Both the position numbers and the translations under genes were made by a program. Positions 26,128 to 36,000 of a stretch of 64,000 nt of DNA are shown here, piece by piece. Numbering within the stretch: position 1 is the first letter of the stretch; each line of letters opens with the position of its first letter. The notes under the pieces were generated by a model. It did no database searches and had not been told where the DNA came from. It was given only the letters and a program-made list of their open reading frames with translations. This stretch comes from Arenibacter sp. 6A1 (lineage in GTDB: Bacteria > Bacteroidota > Bacteroidia > Flavobacteriales > Flavobacteriaceae), in assembly GCF_012272855.1 (NCBI RefSeq), contig NZ_JAAXCQ010000003.1, positions 62,001 to 126,000 on the forward strand, given 5' to 3'.

Positions 26128-28074
26128 ATGACTGCTGTATTACATACCATGAATGATAAATTCATTAAAAATTTAAACGACATTCTTTCGGTTAATTTGG
26201 AAAATGAACGGTTTGGGGTACAGGAATTTGCCGAATTGGCCGGATTGAGTCGTTCACAATTACATCGGAAACTTAATGTACTGCTGGGGAAGTCGAGCAG
26301 TCAGTTTATTCGTGAGTATAGGCTACAAAAGGCCTTGGAGCTTTTGCAGCACAATGTGGCAACCGTTGCCGAGATAGGGTATATGGTAGGTTTTGGAAGT
26401 CCTACCTACTTTAATACATGTTTTCATGACTATTATGGCTATCCGCCAGGAGAAGCCAAAATTAGGAACGCTATACTAGACGAAAGAGAGAACGAAGAGG
26501 GCTTAAATGATTTTCAGTTTGGTTTTACCCATTGGCCAGAAAGAAGTACACGGAAATATTTGACCCCTATTAAAGTTGCAGTGATCACCTTTATCGGGTT
26601 GGCGCTAATGATTGTGATGTTCTTATTCTATAGCCAAAATTTAATGGGTGAAAACATATGGGGGAGTACCCCGAAAAATCAAGAAATGTCTTTAGCTATT
26701 CTTCCCTTTAAAAACCTAAGTGAAGATGTAGGGAACCAGTATTTGGCCGATGGAATTATGGCTTCTATCCAAGGTAGCCTTAATAAACTATCTGGAGTAA
26801 AAGTAATATCGAGTACCAGTATGGAGCAATATCGTGGAAGCCTAAAAACGGCGCCGGAAATTGCCAAAGAACTTGAGGTGTCGTATTTAGTGGAAGCAAG
26901 TATTCAGCAAAATGAAAATAAAATACGGATAATAGCGAAACTTATAGAGGCTAAAAAGGATCACCAATTATGGTCGGCGACCTATGATAGGGATTTAAAA
27001 GAAATTTTTGACATGCAAACGGAAATTGCAAACAATATAGCGACAGCATTGAATGCCAACCTTTCTTTAAAAACTACGGAATATAAAGAAATTGTGTCTT
27101 CCGAAGAATTAGAAATTTATAGCCTGTACCTAAAAGGGATGTATTTTAAAAATCATGGTGGATCGGAAAATTTAAATAAGAGTATCAAATCTTTTGAGCA
27201 GGTGATTGAGGCAGATCCAGAATATGCCTTGGCATACGCTGGATTGGCCGGAATTTTCTTAGCTAGATTGGATGAAGGAAATCCTGATATATCTATTGAA
27301 GAAGAAATTGTAAAGATCAAAGAACTGGCAATGATGGCTATCGCCTTGGACGATACATTGGCAGAGCCCCATAGTATTCTTGGAACCATAGAAGGGGTTT
27401 TTGAGTGGAATTGGGAGGCAGCGGAAGAAAAATTTTTGCTCGCTATTTCCCTGGACCCTAAAAACTCCATGGCGCGTATGGAATATGCACGGATTTTATT
27501 TGTTGCCGAACGTTTTGAAGAAGCTTGGGAACAAATTCATCAGGCGCAACTACTTGATCCATTGTCTTATTTTGTTTATACCAAAAGTGCTATTTATAAT
27601 ATACAGGGCGGTAATTTTGGCAAGGCAGCGGTAGACAATAAAAAAGCCTTGGAAATTAACAAAGACCACATAACTACCTATTGGATAAATTTTGATTTGT
27701 ATATAGGGCAAGGGTATTACGAGATGGCAGTTAAAGAACTACTTTTTATTATGGGTATGGATCCCAGTACTAAGAAATATGTGCCAGAGATTGAAGCTTT
27801 ATACAAGGATAACGGAATTAAAGCCGTTTTTGAATGGCTTATTGCCTATGATTTAAGCCGAAATGATTTACATATATTATTTTATATGGCCCAAAAACAT
27901 GCCTTTATAGGGGAAAGGGAAAAAGCGCTCGATTTGTTAGAAAAATGTCTGGAGATGAAAACTCCAGCTATGGTGCGAATAAAACACAATATATATTTTA
28001 AAAACCTCCATGCCGAACCAAGGTTTTTAGCGCTTCTTAAAAAAATGAATTTAGGATCTTATAATAGAGCATAA
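26128..28074 (+). CDS. Membrane-anchored AraC-family regulator with TolB-like and TPR domains
   Basis: 648 residues. An AraC-type HTH is N-terminal (about 10-115, AELAGLSRSQLHRKL... VGFGSPTYFNTCF), followed by one transmembrane helix (about 148-172). Next is a TolB/FlgO-like domain (about 188-315, LAILPFKNLSED... YLADGIMASI... LWSATYDRDLKEIF) and TPR repeats (about 325-640). The layout is that of a CadC-like one-component regulator: DNA binding in the cytoplasm, sensing outside. ATG 26128 is used; ATG 26149 (MNDKF) is possible. It follows the fusion regulator in the same orientation, 241 bp apart. Signal and targets unknown. Confidence 0.8.
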   Translation: MTAVLHTMNDKFIKNLNDILSVNLENERFGVQEFAELAGLSRSQLHRKLNVLLGKSSSQFIREYRLQKALELLQHNVATVAEIGYMVGFGSPTYFNTCFHDYYGYPPGEAKIRNAILDERENEEGLNDFQFGFTHWPERSTRKYLTPIKVAVITFIGLALMIVMFLFYSQNLMGENIWGSTPKNQEMSLAILPFKNLSEDVGNQYLADGIMASIQGSLNKLSGVKVISSTSMEQYRGSLKTAPEIAKELEVSYLVEASIQQNENKIRIIAKLIEAKKDHQLWSATYDRDLKEIFDMQTEIANNIATALNANLSLKTTEYKEIVSSEELEIYSLYLKGMYFKNHGGSENLNKSIKSFEQVIEADPEYALAYAGLAGIFLARLDEGNPDISIEEEIVKIKELAMMAIALDDTLAEPHSILGTIEGVFEWNWEAAEEKFLLAISLDPKNSMARMEYARILFVAERFEEAWEQIHQAQLLDPLSYFVYTKSAIYNIQGGNFGKAAVDNKKALEINKDHITTYWINFDLYIGQGYYEMAVKELLFIMGMDPSTKKYVPEIEALYKDNGIKAVFEWLIAYDLSRNDLHILFYMAQKHAFIGEREKALDLLEKCLEMKTPAMVRIKHNIYFKNLHAEPRFLALLKKMNLGSYNRA

Positions 28075-28223
28075 GACCCTCTAAAGAATATTATTCCTAA
28101 ATTTTAGACTTACCCTATTTTTTACCCACCTCCCAATATCATTGCTTTCTTGGTGGCTATAATCGTTTTTATGGCTTTAGATTATGTTTTAAAGGCTTTA
28201 AAACACCTTCGGAAGTTTTTACA

Positions 28224-28238
28224 ACATAGCTGCTATGT
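28224..28238. promoter_or_regulatory. 15-bp palindrome, possible operator
   Basis: ACATAGC-T-GCTATGT, a perfect 7-1-7 inverted repeat 57 bp before the start of the PepSY-like gene and 149 bp after the membrane regulator. Could be a dimer binding site; no T-run follows, so not a terminator. Confidence 0.35.
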
Positions 28239-28294
28239 ACTGCCCGCTATTTTCAACCACCTTTGGTATTATTAACCCACAAAATTATATCATC

Positions 28295-28801
28295 ATGAAA
28301 AAGTTAGTTGTTGGCATGTTGTTATTAGGTCTTGCCAGCCTAGGGTTCTCCCAAGAAATTAAAAATGGGATTGAAGAAGTGGCTCTGTCAGAGGTTACCG
28401 TATCTCCTATTATAAATAGCGAATACATCGATAAGGTTCAGGACGATTATACTCCCTTACGAGTAAAAATGTTTGAAAATGAGGTTGCTAAATACGATAT
28501 TAAGGATTCTTATTTATACGATAGGGATTATGATCAATTTGTCATAATATTTGTCCAAGACAACGGTAAAATTGTGGCTACCTTCGATGACGACGGAAAT
28601 ATTGTAAACGCCTTTGAATATCATTTAGATGTTAGGGTTCCTAGAAATTTAATAGATGGTGTTTATAAACAATATCCCGGTTGGACTGCCGAAAAATCTA
28701 AATATCTAGTGAGCTACGGAAATAATAAGGACGTAAAAAAGGTTTACAAACTTGTGTTGGCCAAAAACGATACCCGTAAGAGGTTGAAATTATTCCCATA
28801 A
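28295..28801 (+). CDS. Exported PepSY-like protein
   Basis: 168-residue exported protein. Signal peptide 1-19 (cleaved before QEI). The mature part has the short alternating pattern of PepSY-like/DUF2874 proteins: a strand pair FVIIFVQDNGKIVATFDDDGNIVNA, a helix RVPRNLIDGVYKQYPGWT and another strand set ending KVYKLVLAK. Such proteins are periplasmic and have no known enzymatic function. Start at ATG 28295 because the signal peptide begins there. Sits directly after the two AraC-type regulators and may be a target; this is inference. Confidence 0.65.
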   Translation: MKKLVVGMLLLGLASLGFSQEIKNGIEEVALSEVTVSPIINSEYIDKVQDDYTPLRVKMFENEVAKYDIKDSYLYDRDYDQFVIIFVQDNGKIVATFDDDGNIVNAFEYHLDVRVPRNLIDGVYKQYPGWTAEKSKYLVSYGNNKDVKKVYKLVLAKNDTRKRLKLFP

Positions 28802-29002
28802 AGACCGGTGCGGACCAAGAAGTGGTTATTGCGGCAACGATTAGTAGCCAGATTCACAAACGGAAATATTTACCGGATGGAGAGATCAGGGGTGGCAGTT
28901 CTAAATTACCAAAAGAGATTTGTACCTTAGCCATGAAATAGATTGCCTCCCTTATACGCCATAGTGCAGAAAGGATGTAAAGAAGTTAAAGCGATAGGAC
29001 TC
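28802..29002. other. Spacer before queG
   Basis: About 200 bp. One frame (from about 28801 to a stop at 28941) is open for about 46 codons with moderately protein-like residues, but it has no start codon and no recognised homology. It is probably chance or a relic. Confidence 0.3.
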
Positions 29003-29923
29003 ATGACAGCCCATCAAAAGAATACAGAACTTATAAAAACCGAAGCTAAACGCCTCGGTTTTTTGTCTTGCGGTATTTCGAAAGCCGAATTTTTGGAAGA
29101 AGAGGCCCCGCGTTTAGAAAAATGGCTCAACAATAACATGAACGGCGAAATGCAGTATATGGAGAACCATTTTGACAAGCGATTAGATCCTACTAAATTG
29201 GTAGAGGGATCAAAATCCGTCATCTCGTTGTTGCTCAATTATTATCCTGAGGAAAAACAGGTCGATGGCACTTATAAAATTTCCAAATATGCTTATGGCC
29301 AAGATTACCATCATGTCATAAAAACGAAATTGCGACAGTTGCAAGAATTTATTTCCGAGGAAATAGGTGCGGTAGAAGGTAGGGCTTTTGTAGACTCTGC
29401 CCCGGTATTGGATAAGGCATGGGCAGCCAAAAGTGGCCTGGGGTGGATAGGAAAACACAGTAACCTGCTCACCCAAAAGGTAGGTTCTTTCTATTTTATT
29501 GCAGAGCTGATCCTGGATTTAGAATTGGAATACGATGCTCCGGTAACCGATCATTGTGGTTCTTGTACCGCATGTTTGGATGCCTGTCCTACCCAAGCCA
29601 TTGTAGCGCCCTATGTGGTAGACGGCAGTAAATGTATTTCCTATTTTACCATCGAATTAAAAAATGAGATCCCATCTGGTTTTCAAGGAAAATTTGACGA
29701 TTGGATGTTTGGCTGTGATGTGTGCCAAGATGTGTGCCCATGGAACCGTTTTTCCAAGCCCCACAGCGAGCCCCTATTTCAACCAAATCCCGAACTGCTG
29801 TCCATGACAAAAAAAGACTGGGAAGAAATTACCGAGGACGTTTTTAGAAAGGTTTTTCAAAAATCTCCCGTAAAAAGAACTAAGTTTTCTGGCCTAGAGC
29901 GAAATATTAAATTCCTGAAATAA
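29003..29923 (+). CDS. queG: Epoxyqueuosine reductase QueG
   Basis: 306-residue cobalamin-dependent iron-sulfur enzyme that makes the last step of queuosine, the modified wobble base in tRNAs with GUN anticodons. Two ferredoxin-type motifs are visible, [12 protein letters not shown] at 185-196 and [11 protein letters not shown] (Cys238, 241, 245), giving two 4Fe-4S clusters. The catalytic Asp is in DSAP (131), followed by the conserved [10 protein letters not shown]. The start is ATG 29003 (MTAHQKN), since in-frame codons upstream do not look like the family. Stands alone, possibly with maeB downstream. Confidence 0.93.
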   Translation: MTAHQKNTELIKTEAKRLGFLSCGISKAEFLEEEAPRLEKWLNNNMNGEMQYMENHFDKRLDPTKLVEGSKSVISLLLNYYPEEKQVDGTYKISKYAYGQDYHHVIKTKLRQLQEFISEEIGAVEGRAFVDSAPVLDKAWAAKSGLGWIGKHSNLLTQKVGSFYFIAELILDLELEYDAPVTDHCGSCTACLDACPTQAIVAPYVVDGSKCISYFTIELKNEIPSGFQGKFDDWMFGCDVCQDVCPWNRFSKPHSEPLFQPNPELLSMTKKDWEEITEDVFRKVFQKSPVKRTKFSGLERNIKFLK

Positions 29924-30061
29924 AATTTTTTATATTTCATGGTCCTACTATAGCCATAGGGATACTATGGTTCTATTTTAGGAATAATTAATTTATAGGG
30001 CTTCTTTTTGGACCCAATTTGCATTAACTTCGATATTCTTATGAAATGCGAAGAATACGTT

Positions 30062-30069
30062 TAAATTTG
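30062..30069 (+). promoter_or_regulatory. -7 box of maeB
   Basis: TAAATTTG followed by C, 20 bp before the start codon. The -33 TTG is not obvious. A 7-bp inverted repeat (TATTCTT...AAGAATA) lies just upstream. Confidence 0.5.
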
Positions 30070-30089
30070 CTATACAAAACCACAACTAT

Positions 30090-32387
30090 ATGAGTAAGGA
30101 AAAGACCAGACGGGAAGCATTGGTATATCATGCCAAGCCTCAACCGGGTAAAATTAAAATTGTTCCGACAAAACCATACGCTACTCAAAGAGATTTAGGG
30201 CTTGCTTATTCCCCTGGGGTAGCTGAGCCTTGCTTAGAAATAGCCAAGGACAAGGATAATGTATATAAATATACGGCCAAAGGAAATATTGTTGCCGTTA
30301 TTTCTAATGGTACTGCCGTATTGGGACTTGGAAATATTGGCCCCGAAGCATCCAAGCCGGTCATGGAAGGGAAATGTCTTTTGTTCAAGATTTTTGCCGA
30401 TATAGATGGTATAGATATAGAATTGGACACTACAGATGTTGATAAATTTGTAGAAACCGTAAAAGCAATAGCACCTACTTTTGGTGGTATTAACCTAGAA
30501 GATATTAAGGCGCCCGAAGCCTTTGAGATCGAAAGACGTTTAAAAGAAGAATTGGATATTCCTGTGATGCACGATGACCAGCACGGAACTGCCATTATTT
30601 CTGCCGCGGCACTTTTAAATGCCTTGGAACTTTCCGAGAAAAAGATCGAAGAGGTCCGCATTGTGATCAGTGGCGCTGGGGCGGCAGCCGTTTCCTGTAC
30701 CAGATTGTACAAGGCCTTTGGTGCCTTGGGTAAAAATATTGTCATGCTCGACAGTAAGGGCGTTATCCGTTCTGATAGAGAGTCCTTATCTGTGGAAAAA
30801 CAAGAATTTGCCTCGGATAGGAAAATAGACACTTTGGAGGAAGCTATGGTCGATGCCGATGTGTTTATTGGGCTTTCTGTTCAAGATATTGTTACGCCAG
30901 AAATGTTATTGTCCATGGCCGATAACCCTATTGTGTTTGCGATGGCCAATCCAAACCCGGAAATCGACTATAATTTGGCCATTCAAACCAGGAAGGATAT
31001 TATTATGGCTACCGGAAGATCGGACCATCCTAACCAAGTAAATAATGTTTTAGGTTTTCCTTTTATTTTTAGAGGAGCTTTGGATGTTAGGGCAACAAAA
31101 ATAAACGAAGCCATGAAAATGGCGGCGGTAACAGCTTTGGCGGACTTAGCAAAAGAATTGGTGCCCGAACAAGTGAATATCGCCTACGGGCAAACAAGAC
31201 TGGCTTTTGGTAAGGATTATATAATCCCCAAGCCTTTTGACCCTAGACTTATTACCGAAGTCCCCCCAGCAGTAGCAAAGGCCGCTATAGAAAGTGGCGT
31301 GGCTAAAATGCCCATAACCGATTGGGAAAAATATAGGGAAGAACTTTTACAGCGTTCAGGAAACGATAATAAAGTGGTGCGATTGCTACACGATAGGGCT
31401 AAAACAAATCCTAAGAGAGTAGTTTTTGCAGAAGCCGATCAATTGGATGTTCTTAAAGCAGCGCAAATAGTATACGAAGAAGGTATTGCAGAGCCAATTT
31501 TATTGGGTAATAAGGAAATTATTACCGAATTGAAAAATGAACTGGAATTTGATGCCGATATTCAAATCATAGATCCACATGGCGAAGAAACGCTAGCGAA
31601 ACGAAACCACTATGCCGAAAAGTTTTTCCAAAACAGACAGCGTAAAGGGGTTAGTTTATACGGGGCAAAAATAAAAATGAGGGAACGCAATTATTTTGGT
31701 TCCATGATGGTGTTGGAAGGCGATGCCGACGGGATGATTTCTGGTTACTCTAGAGCCTATCCTACGGTAGTAAAACCAGTGTTCGAAGTTATAGGGAGGT
31801 CTTCCAAAGTTAAAAAGGTGTCTACGGTAAATATTATGATTACCGAAAGAGGACCTTTGTTCCTTGCCGATACCTCTATCAATATAGATCCAAATGCCGA
31901 GGAACTTGCCGAAATTGCAAAAATGACCTCTAGAGTGGTCGCTACTTTTGGCTTTAATCCGGTAATGGCAATGTTGTCCTATGCTAATTTTGGGTCTTCT
32001 TCACATGCCGATGCGACCAAAGTTAAGGACGCGGTGAAAATGTTGCACCATGAGAATCCAGAATTGGTGGTCGATGGAGAAATCCAGATAGATTTTGCCT
32101 TGAATAAGGAACTGCATCAGAGTAAATTCCCTTTCTCTAAAATAGCAGGAAAAAATGTGAATACCCTTATTTTTCCAAACTTGGAATCGGCCAACATTAC
32201 CTATAAACTTCTAAAAGAATTGAATAAGTCCGATTCTATCGGACCAATTATGGTAGGCTTAAGAAGGCCAGTACACATCCTTCAATTGGGGGCAAGTGTG
32301 GCCGAAATGGTCAATATGACCGCCGTAGTAGTTTGTGATGCCCAAGAAAGAGAAAAAAGAAAAGAGGCCAAGGCAAGCGAAAAATAA
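30090..32387 (+). CDS. maeB: NADP-dependent malic enzyme with phosphotransacetylase-like domain
   Basis: 765-residue MaeB-type enzyme that oxidatively decarboxylates malate to pyruvate with NADP. The first 420 residues hold the malic enzyme: PGVAEPCLEI, the metal-binding HDDQHGTAII motif, and the dinucleotide fold VVISGAGAAAVS. Residues about 430-765 form a phosphotransacetylase-like domain (TNPKRVVFAEADQLDVLKA...) thought to be regulatory, as in enterobacterial MaeB. Full length for the two-domain class. Precedes ruvA with a large inverted repeat in the 102-bp gap. Confidence 0.95.
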   Translation: MSKEKTRREALVYHAKPQPGKIKIVPTKPYATQRDLGLAYSPGVAEPCLEIAKDKDNVYKYTAKGNIVAVISNGTAVLGLGNIGPEASKPVMEGKCLLFKIFADIDGIDIELDTTDVDKFVETVKAIAPTFGGINLEDIKAPEAFEIERRLKEELDIPVMHDDQHGTAIISAAALLNALELSEKKIEEVRIVISGAGAAAVSCTRLYKAFGALGKNIVMLDSKGVIRSDRESLSVEKQEFASDRKIDTLEEAMVDADVFIGLSVQDIVTPEMLLSMADNPIVFAMANPNPEIDYNLAIQTRKDIIMATGRSDHPNQVNNVLGFPFIFRGALDVRATKINEAMKMAAVTALADLAKELVPEQVNIAYGQTRLAFGKDYIIPKPFDPRLITEVPPAVAKAAIESGVAKMPITDWEKYREELLQRSGNDNKVVRLLHDRAKTNPKRVVFAEADQLDVLKAAQIVYEEGIAEPILLGNKEIITELKNELEFDADIQIIDPHGEETLAKRNHYAEKFFQNRQRKGVSLYGAKIKMRERNYFGSMMVLEGDADGMISGYSRAYPTVVKPVFEVIGRSSKVKKVSTVNIMITERGPLFLADTSINIDPNAEELAEIAKMTSRVVATFGFNPVMAMLSYANFGSSSHADATKVKDAVKMLHHENPELVVDGEIQIDFALNKELHQSKFPFSKIAGKNVNTLIFPNLESANITYKLLKELNKSDSIGPIMVGLRRPVHILQLGASVAEMVNMTAVVVCDAQEREKRKEAKASEK

Positions 32388-32410
32388 GAACTGATTTTTT
32401 AAAATTAGAT

Positions 32411-32454
32411 GGTTTCTACTGTTAAATAAACTTGTGTGTTTAATAGTAGAAACC
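32411..32454 (+). terminator. Large hairpin between maeB and ruvA
   Basis: GGTTTCTACT (32411-32420) and AGTAGAAACC (32445-32454) are perfect complements; TTAAA/TTTAA extends the stem. Only TTACTTTTAT follows, so it may be a terminator or a processing/stability element. Confidence 0.5.
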
Positions 32455-32489
32455 TTACTTTTATAACCCTATTTTTTTTAGTAAATAAT

Positions 32490-33071
32490 ATGATTACGCA
32501 TTTAAAAGGAAAACTTGTCGAAAAGAACCCCACCTATCTTGTGGTCGAATGTGCTGGGATAGGGTATTTTGTAAATATTTCTTTGCATACTTTTTCTAAA
32601 ATCGGAGATTCCGAAAATGTCCAGGTGTATACCCATCTTCAGGTAAAAGAAGATTCCCATACCTTATACGGGTTTATGGAAAAATCGGAACGCGAAATAT
32701 TTAGACTCTTATTGTCCGTTTCTGGGATAGGTTCTAGTACGGCAAGAACCATGTTGTCTTCCTTAACACCAAGTCAGATAAGAGATGCTATAGCCGCTGG
32801 AGATGTGCCTACTATTCAAAGTATAAAGGGGATTGGCGCTAAAACAGCCCAAAGGGTTATCTTGGATTTAAAAGACAAGGTATTGAAAATTTATGGTATT
32901 GATGAACTTTCTGTGCCGACGAACAATACAAATAAAGAAGAAGCGTTATCAGCATTAGAGGTCCTTGGATTTGTTAGAAAGCAGGCGGAAAAAGTTGTGG
33001 AAAAGGTAGTAAGCCAAGACCCTGCACTAAGCGTAGAAGATATTATAAAAATTGCGCTTAAAAATTTATAG
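32490..33071 (+). CDS. ruvA: Holliday junction branch migration subunit RuvA
   Basis: 193-residue Holliday junction-binding subunit of RuvAB. Starts MITHLKGKLVEKNP; the N-terminal OB fold is followed by two helix-hairpin-helix units, LLLSVSGIGSSTARTML and SIKGIGAKTAQRVILDL, and the C-terminal RuvB-contacting domain (EALSALEVLGF). The ATG at 32490 is chosen because it gives the standard N-terminus. Its stop TAG shares its last G with the GTG start of sprA. Confidence 0.95.
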   Translation: MITHLKGKLVEKNPTYLVVECAGIGYFVNISLHTFSKIGDSENVQVYTHLQVKEDSHTLYGFMEKSEREIFRLLLSVSGIGSSTARTMLSSLTPSQIRDAIAAGDVPTIQSIKGIGAKTAQRVILDLKDKVLKIYGIDELSVPTNNTNKEEALSALEVLGFVRKQAEKVVEKVVSQDPALSVEDIIKIALKNL

Positions 33072-36000
33072 TGAATTTGAGAAAGGCAGATAAGTATTAT
33101 CATATAACGGTAGCTAGGTTTTTTGTACTACTCTTTATTTTCTTTGGCGCATCGCAGCTGTCGATGGCCCAAGAAACTGGAAAGGAGCAGGAAGTAGATA
33201 CCGTAAAAACGGGTGTGGCTTTAGGGAAATTGGTCATGGAAAATCCAGAGAGTATCGTCTCCAAATACACCTATGATCCTAATATGGACCGGTATATTTA
33301 TACGGTTAGCCTGGGCGATTACGATATCAATTATCCCATTATTCTTACTCCCGCACAATACTTAGACCTTGTTCAGAAAGAAGGTATTAAAAACTATTTT
33401 AAAGACAAGGCCGATGCCGTAACAGGAAAAAAGGAAGGCAGTGAAGCCGCCCGAAAAAACTTGTTGCCCAATTTTTATCTCAACAATGACTTTTTTGAAA
33501 CTATTTTTGGAGGGAATTCTATAGAAGTTATTCCACAAGGTTCCGTAGCCATGGACCTAGGGGTGATATGGCAAAAAAATGACAACCCATCTCTTTCTCC
33601 CCGAAATAGGACCAATCTTTCTTTCGATTTCGATCAGCGAATAAGCCTTAGTATGTTGGGGAAAATTGGGGAACGGCTAAAGGTGAATGCTAATTACGAT
33701 ACCGAAGCAACCTTCGATTTCCAGAATTTAGTGAAGTTAGACTATACCCCTACGGAGGATGATATTCTTCAGAAAATTGAAGTGGGTAATGTGAGCATGC
33801 CACTTAACAGTTCCCTGATAACGGGGGCTCAAAGTTTATTTGGGGTCAAGACGCAATTGCAATTTGGAAAAACAAAGGTTACCGCCGTATTTTCAGAACA
33901 ACGGTCGCAAAGCAATACGGTAGTGGCCCAAGGAGGAGGGACACTTAATAAATTTGAGTTAAGAGCTCAGGATTACGACCAAGATAAGCACTACTTTTTG
34001 GCCCATTACTTTAGGGATTCCTATGACAAGGCCTTAGAGAATTATCCCTTTATAAGAAGTCAGGTACAAATAACCAGATTGGAGGTTTGGATTACCAATA
34101 GAAGTCAGCAAACCTTAAATGTACGAAATATAGTGGCTTTGCAAGATTTAGGCGAGGCAGAGGCAGAAAAAACAAGGATAGGTAGAAATAACGGAGATCC
34201 GGCAGGTTTTTTCAATTCCTCTTCCGCAGGGAACTTGCCTAGAAACAGTGCCAACGATTATAACCCATTGCAAATAGGCTCGGGAGGAGCGCTGAACAAA
34301 AACATTCGCGATATAGCTACCGTACAAAGCGGATTTAATATTCCGGGGTATACCGTAAACCAAGGGTTTGATTATGCCATCTTGGAAAATGCCAGAAAAC
34401 TGGAACAAGGCCGAGATTTTACCTTCAATTCTCAGTTAGGGTATATTTCTTTAAATCAACGTCTTAGTAATGATGAGGTGTTAGGGGTCGCTTTTGAATA
34501 TACCTATAACGGCGAAGTGTATCAGGTGGGAGAATTTGCCAATGGTGGTTTAGATGCTACTACCGTTTCTCCAGGAACCGAAATTCCGGTGAACAACAAT
34601 ACCTTAATATTAAAACTTTTAAAGAGTAATATTACCAATGTTGTCGATCCTATTTGGGATTTAATGATGAAAAATATTTATGCGACTGGAGCCTACCAGC
34701 TGAGTCCCGAAGATTTTAAGCTCAATATATTATACGCAGAAACGACTCCTAGGAATTATATAACTCCCGTGGCTTCCGGTATTGGCTCTGGGTGGCCAAC
34801 CTCACCGAAACCTTTGGAAGAACGGATTTTGTTAGATGTTTTTAATCTAGACCGCCTAAATTCCTATAACGACATTCAGTCTGGGGGCGATGGTTTTTTC
34901 GATTATGTGCCCGGGATTACGATAGATCCAAAATCGGGAAGCATTATCTTTACCAAGGTTGAGCCTTTCGGCGAATACCTATTTAATCTTTTGGGCGGCG
35001 GTACCTATGATGTTGCCAATGATCAGGGGTATAATGAAAACCAAAAGAAGTACGTATTTAGAAATATGTATGCCCTACCTACGGCAGCGGCACAACAAGA
35101 TGCGGAGAAAAATAAATTTATTTTAAAAGGATCCTACAAATCCCAAGGGATGAACGGTATTCCAATCGGAGCTTTTAATGTTCCTAGAGGCTCGGTAAGG
35201 GTGACCGCCGGAGGAAGGCAACTGCGCGAAGGCATAGATTATACCGTAAATTATCAGGCCGGAACGGTGCAGATATTAGATCCTAGCTTAGAGGCTTCCA
35301 ATACCCCTATCAATATTTCAGTAGAAAACAATGCCGTTTTTGGACAGCAAACAAGGCGTTTTACAGGTGTCAATGTAGAACATCAATTTAATAAGAACTT
35401 TGTGCTTGGGGCTACCTTATTAAATTTAAACGAACGACCATTGACCCAAAAATCAAACTATGGTATTGAACCGGTAAACAATACCGTTTTTGGCCTGAAC
35501 AGTAATTTTTCTACGGAAATTCCTTTTTTAACTAGGTTGGCCAATAAATTACCCAATATAGATACCGATGTCCCTTCTAACTTATCGGTAAGGGGAGAGG
35601 TAGCCTTTTTAAAACCTAGTGCTCCCAAGCATGCTAGTTTTGAAGGGGAGACCACTACCTATTTGGACGATTTTGAAGGGGCGCAATCACTCATCGATAT
35701 TCGTTCTTTTATGGGGTGGACCATGGCGAGTCCGCCGGTAGAATTCCTAAATCCTGATAATAGCCTGAAATCAGGATTTGGAAGAGCAAAAATAGCTTGG
35801 TATACCATAGATCCGGTGTTTTATTCTAATCAGCGTCCTTCGGCTCTGAACGATGATGATATCTCTACCAATGCCACAAGACGAATCTATATTCAGGACG
35901 TTTTCGACCAAGATGTGGCACAAGGACAAACCTTGGCACAAAATACCTTGGATTTAGCCTATTACCCCAATTTAAAAGGGCCTTATAATGCCAATCCAAA

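Noticed and set aside
30206-30832. Minus-strand open frame of 208 codons inside maeB
   Set aside because: It is a shadow of the real gene, with Ser-rich text produced by the reversed codons.
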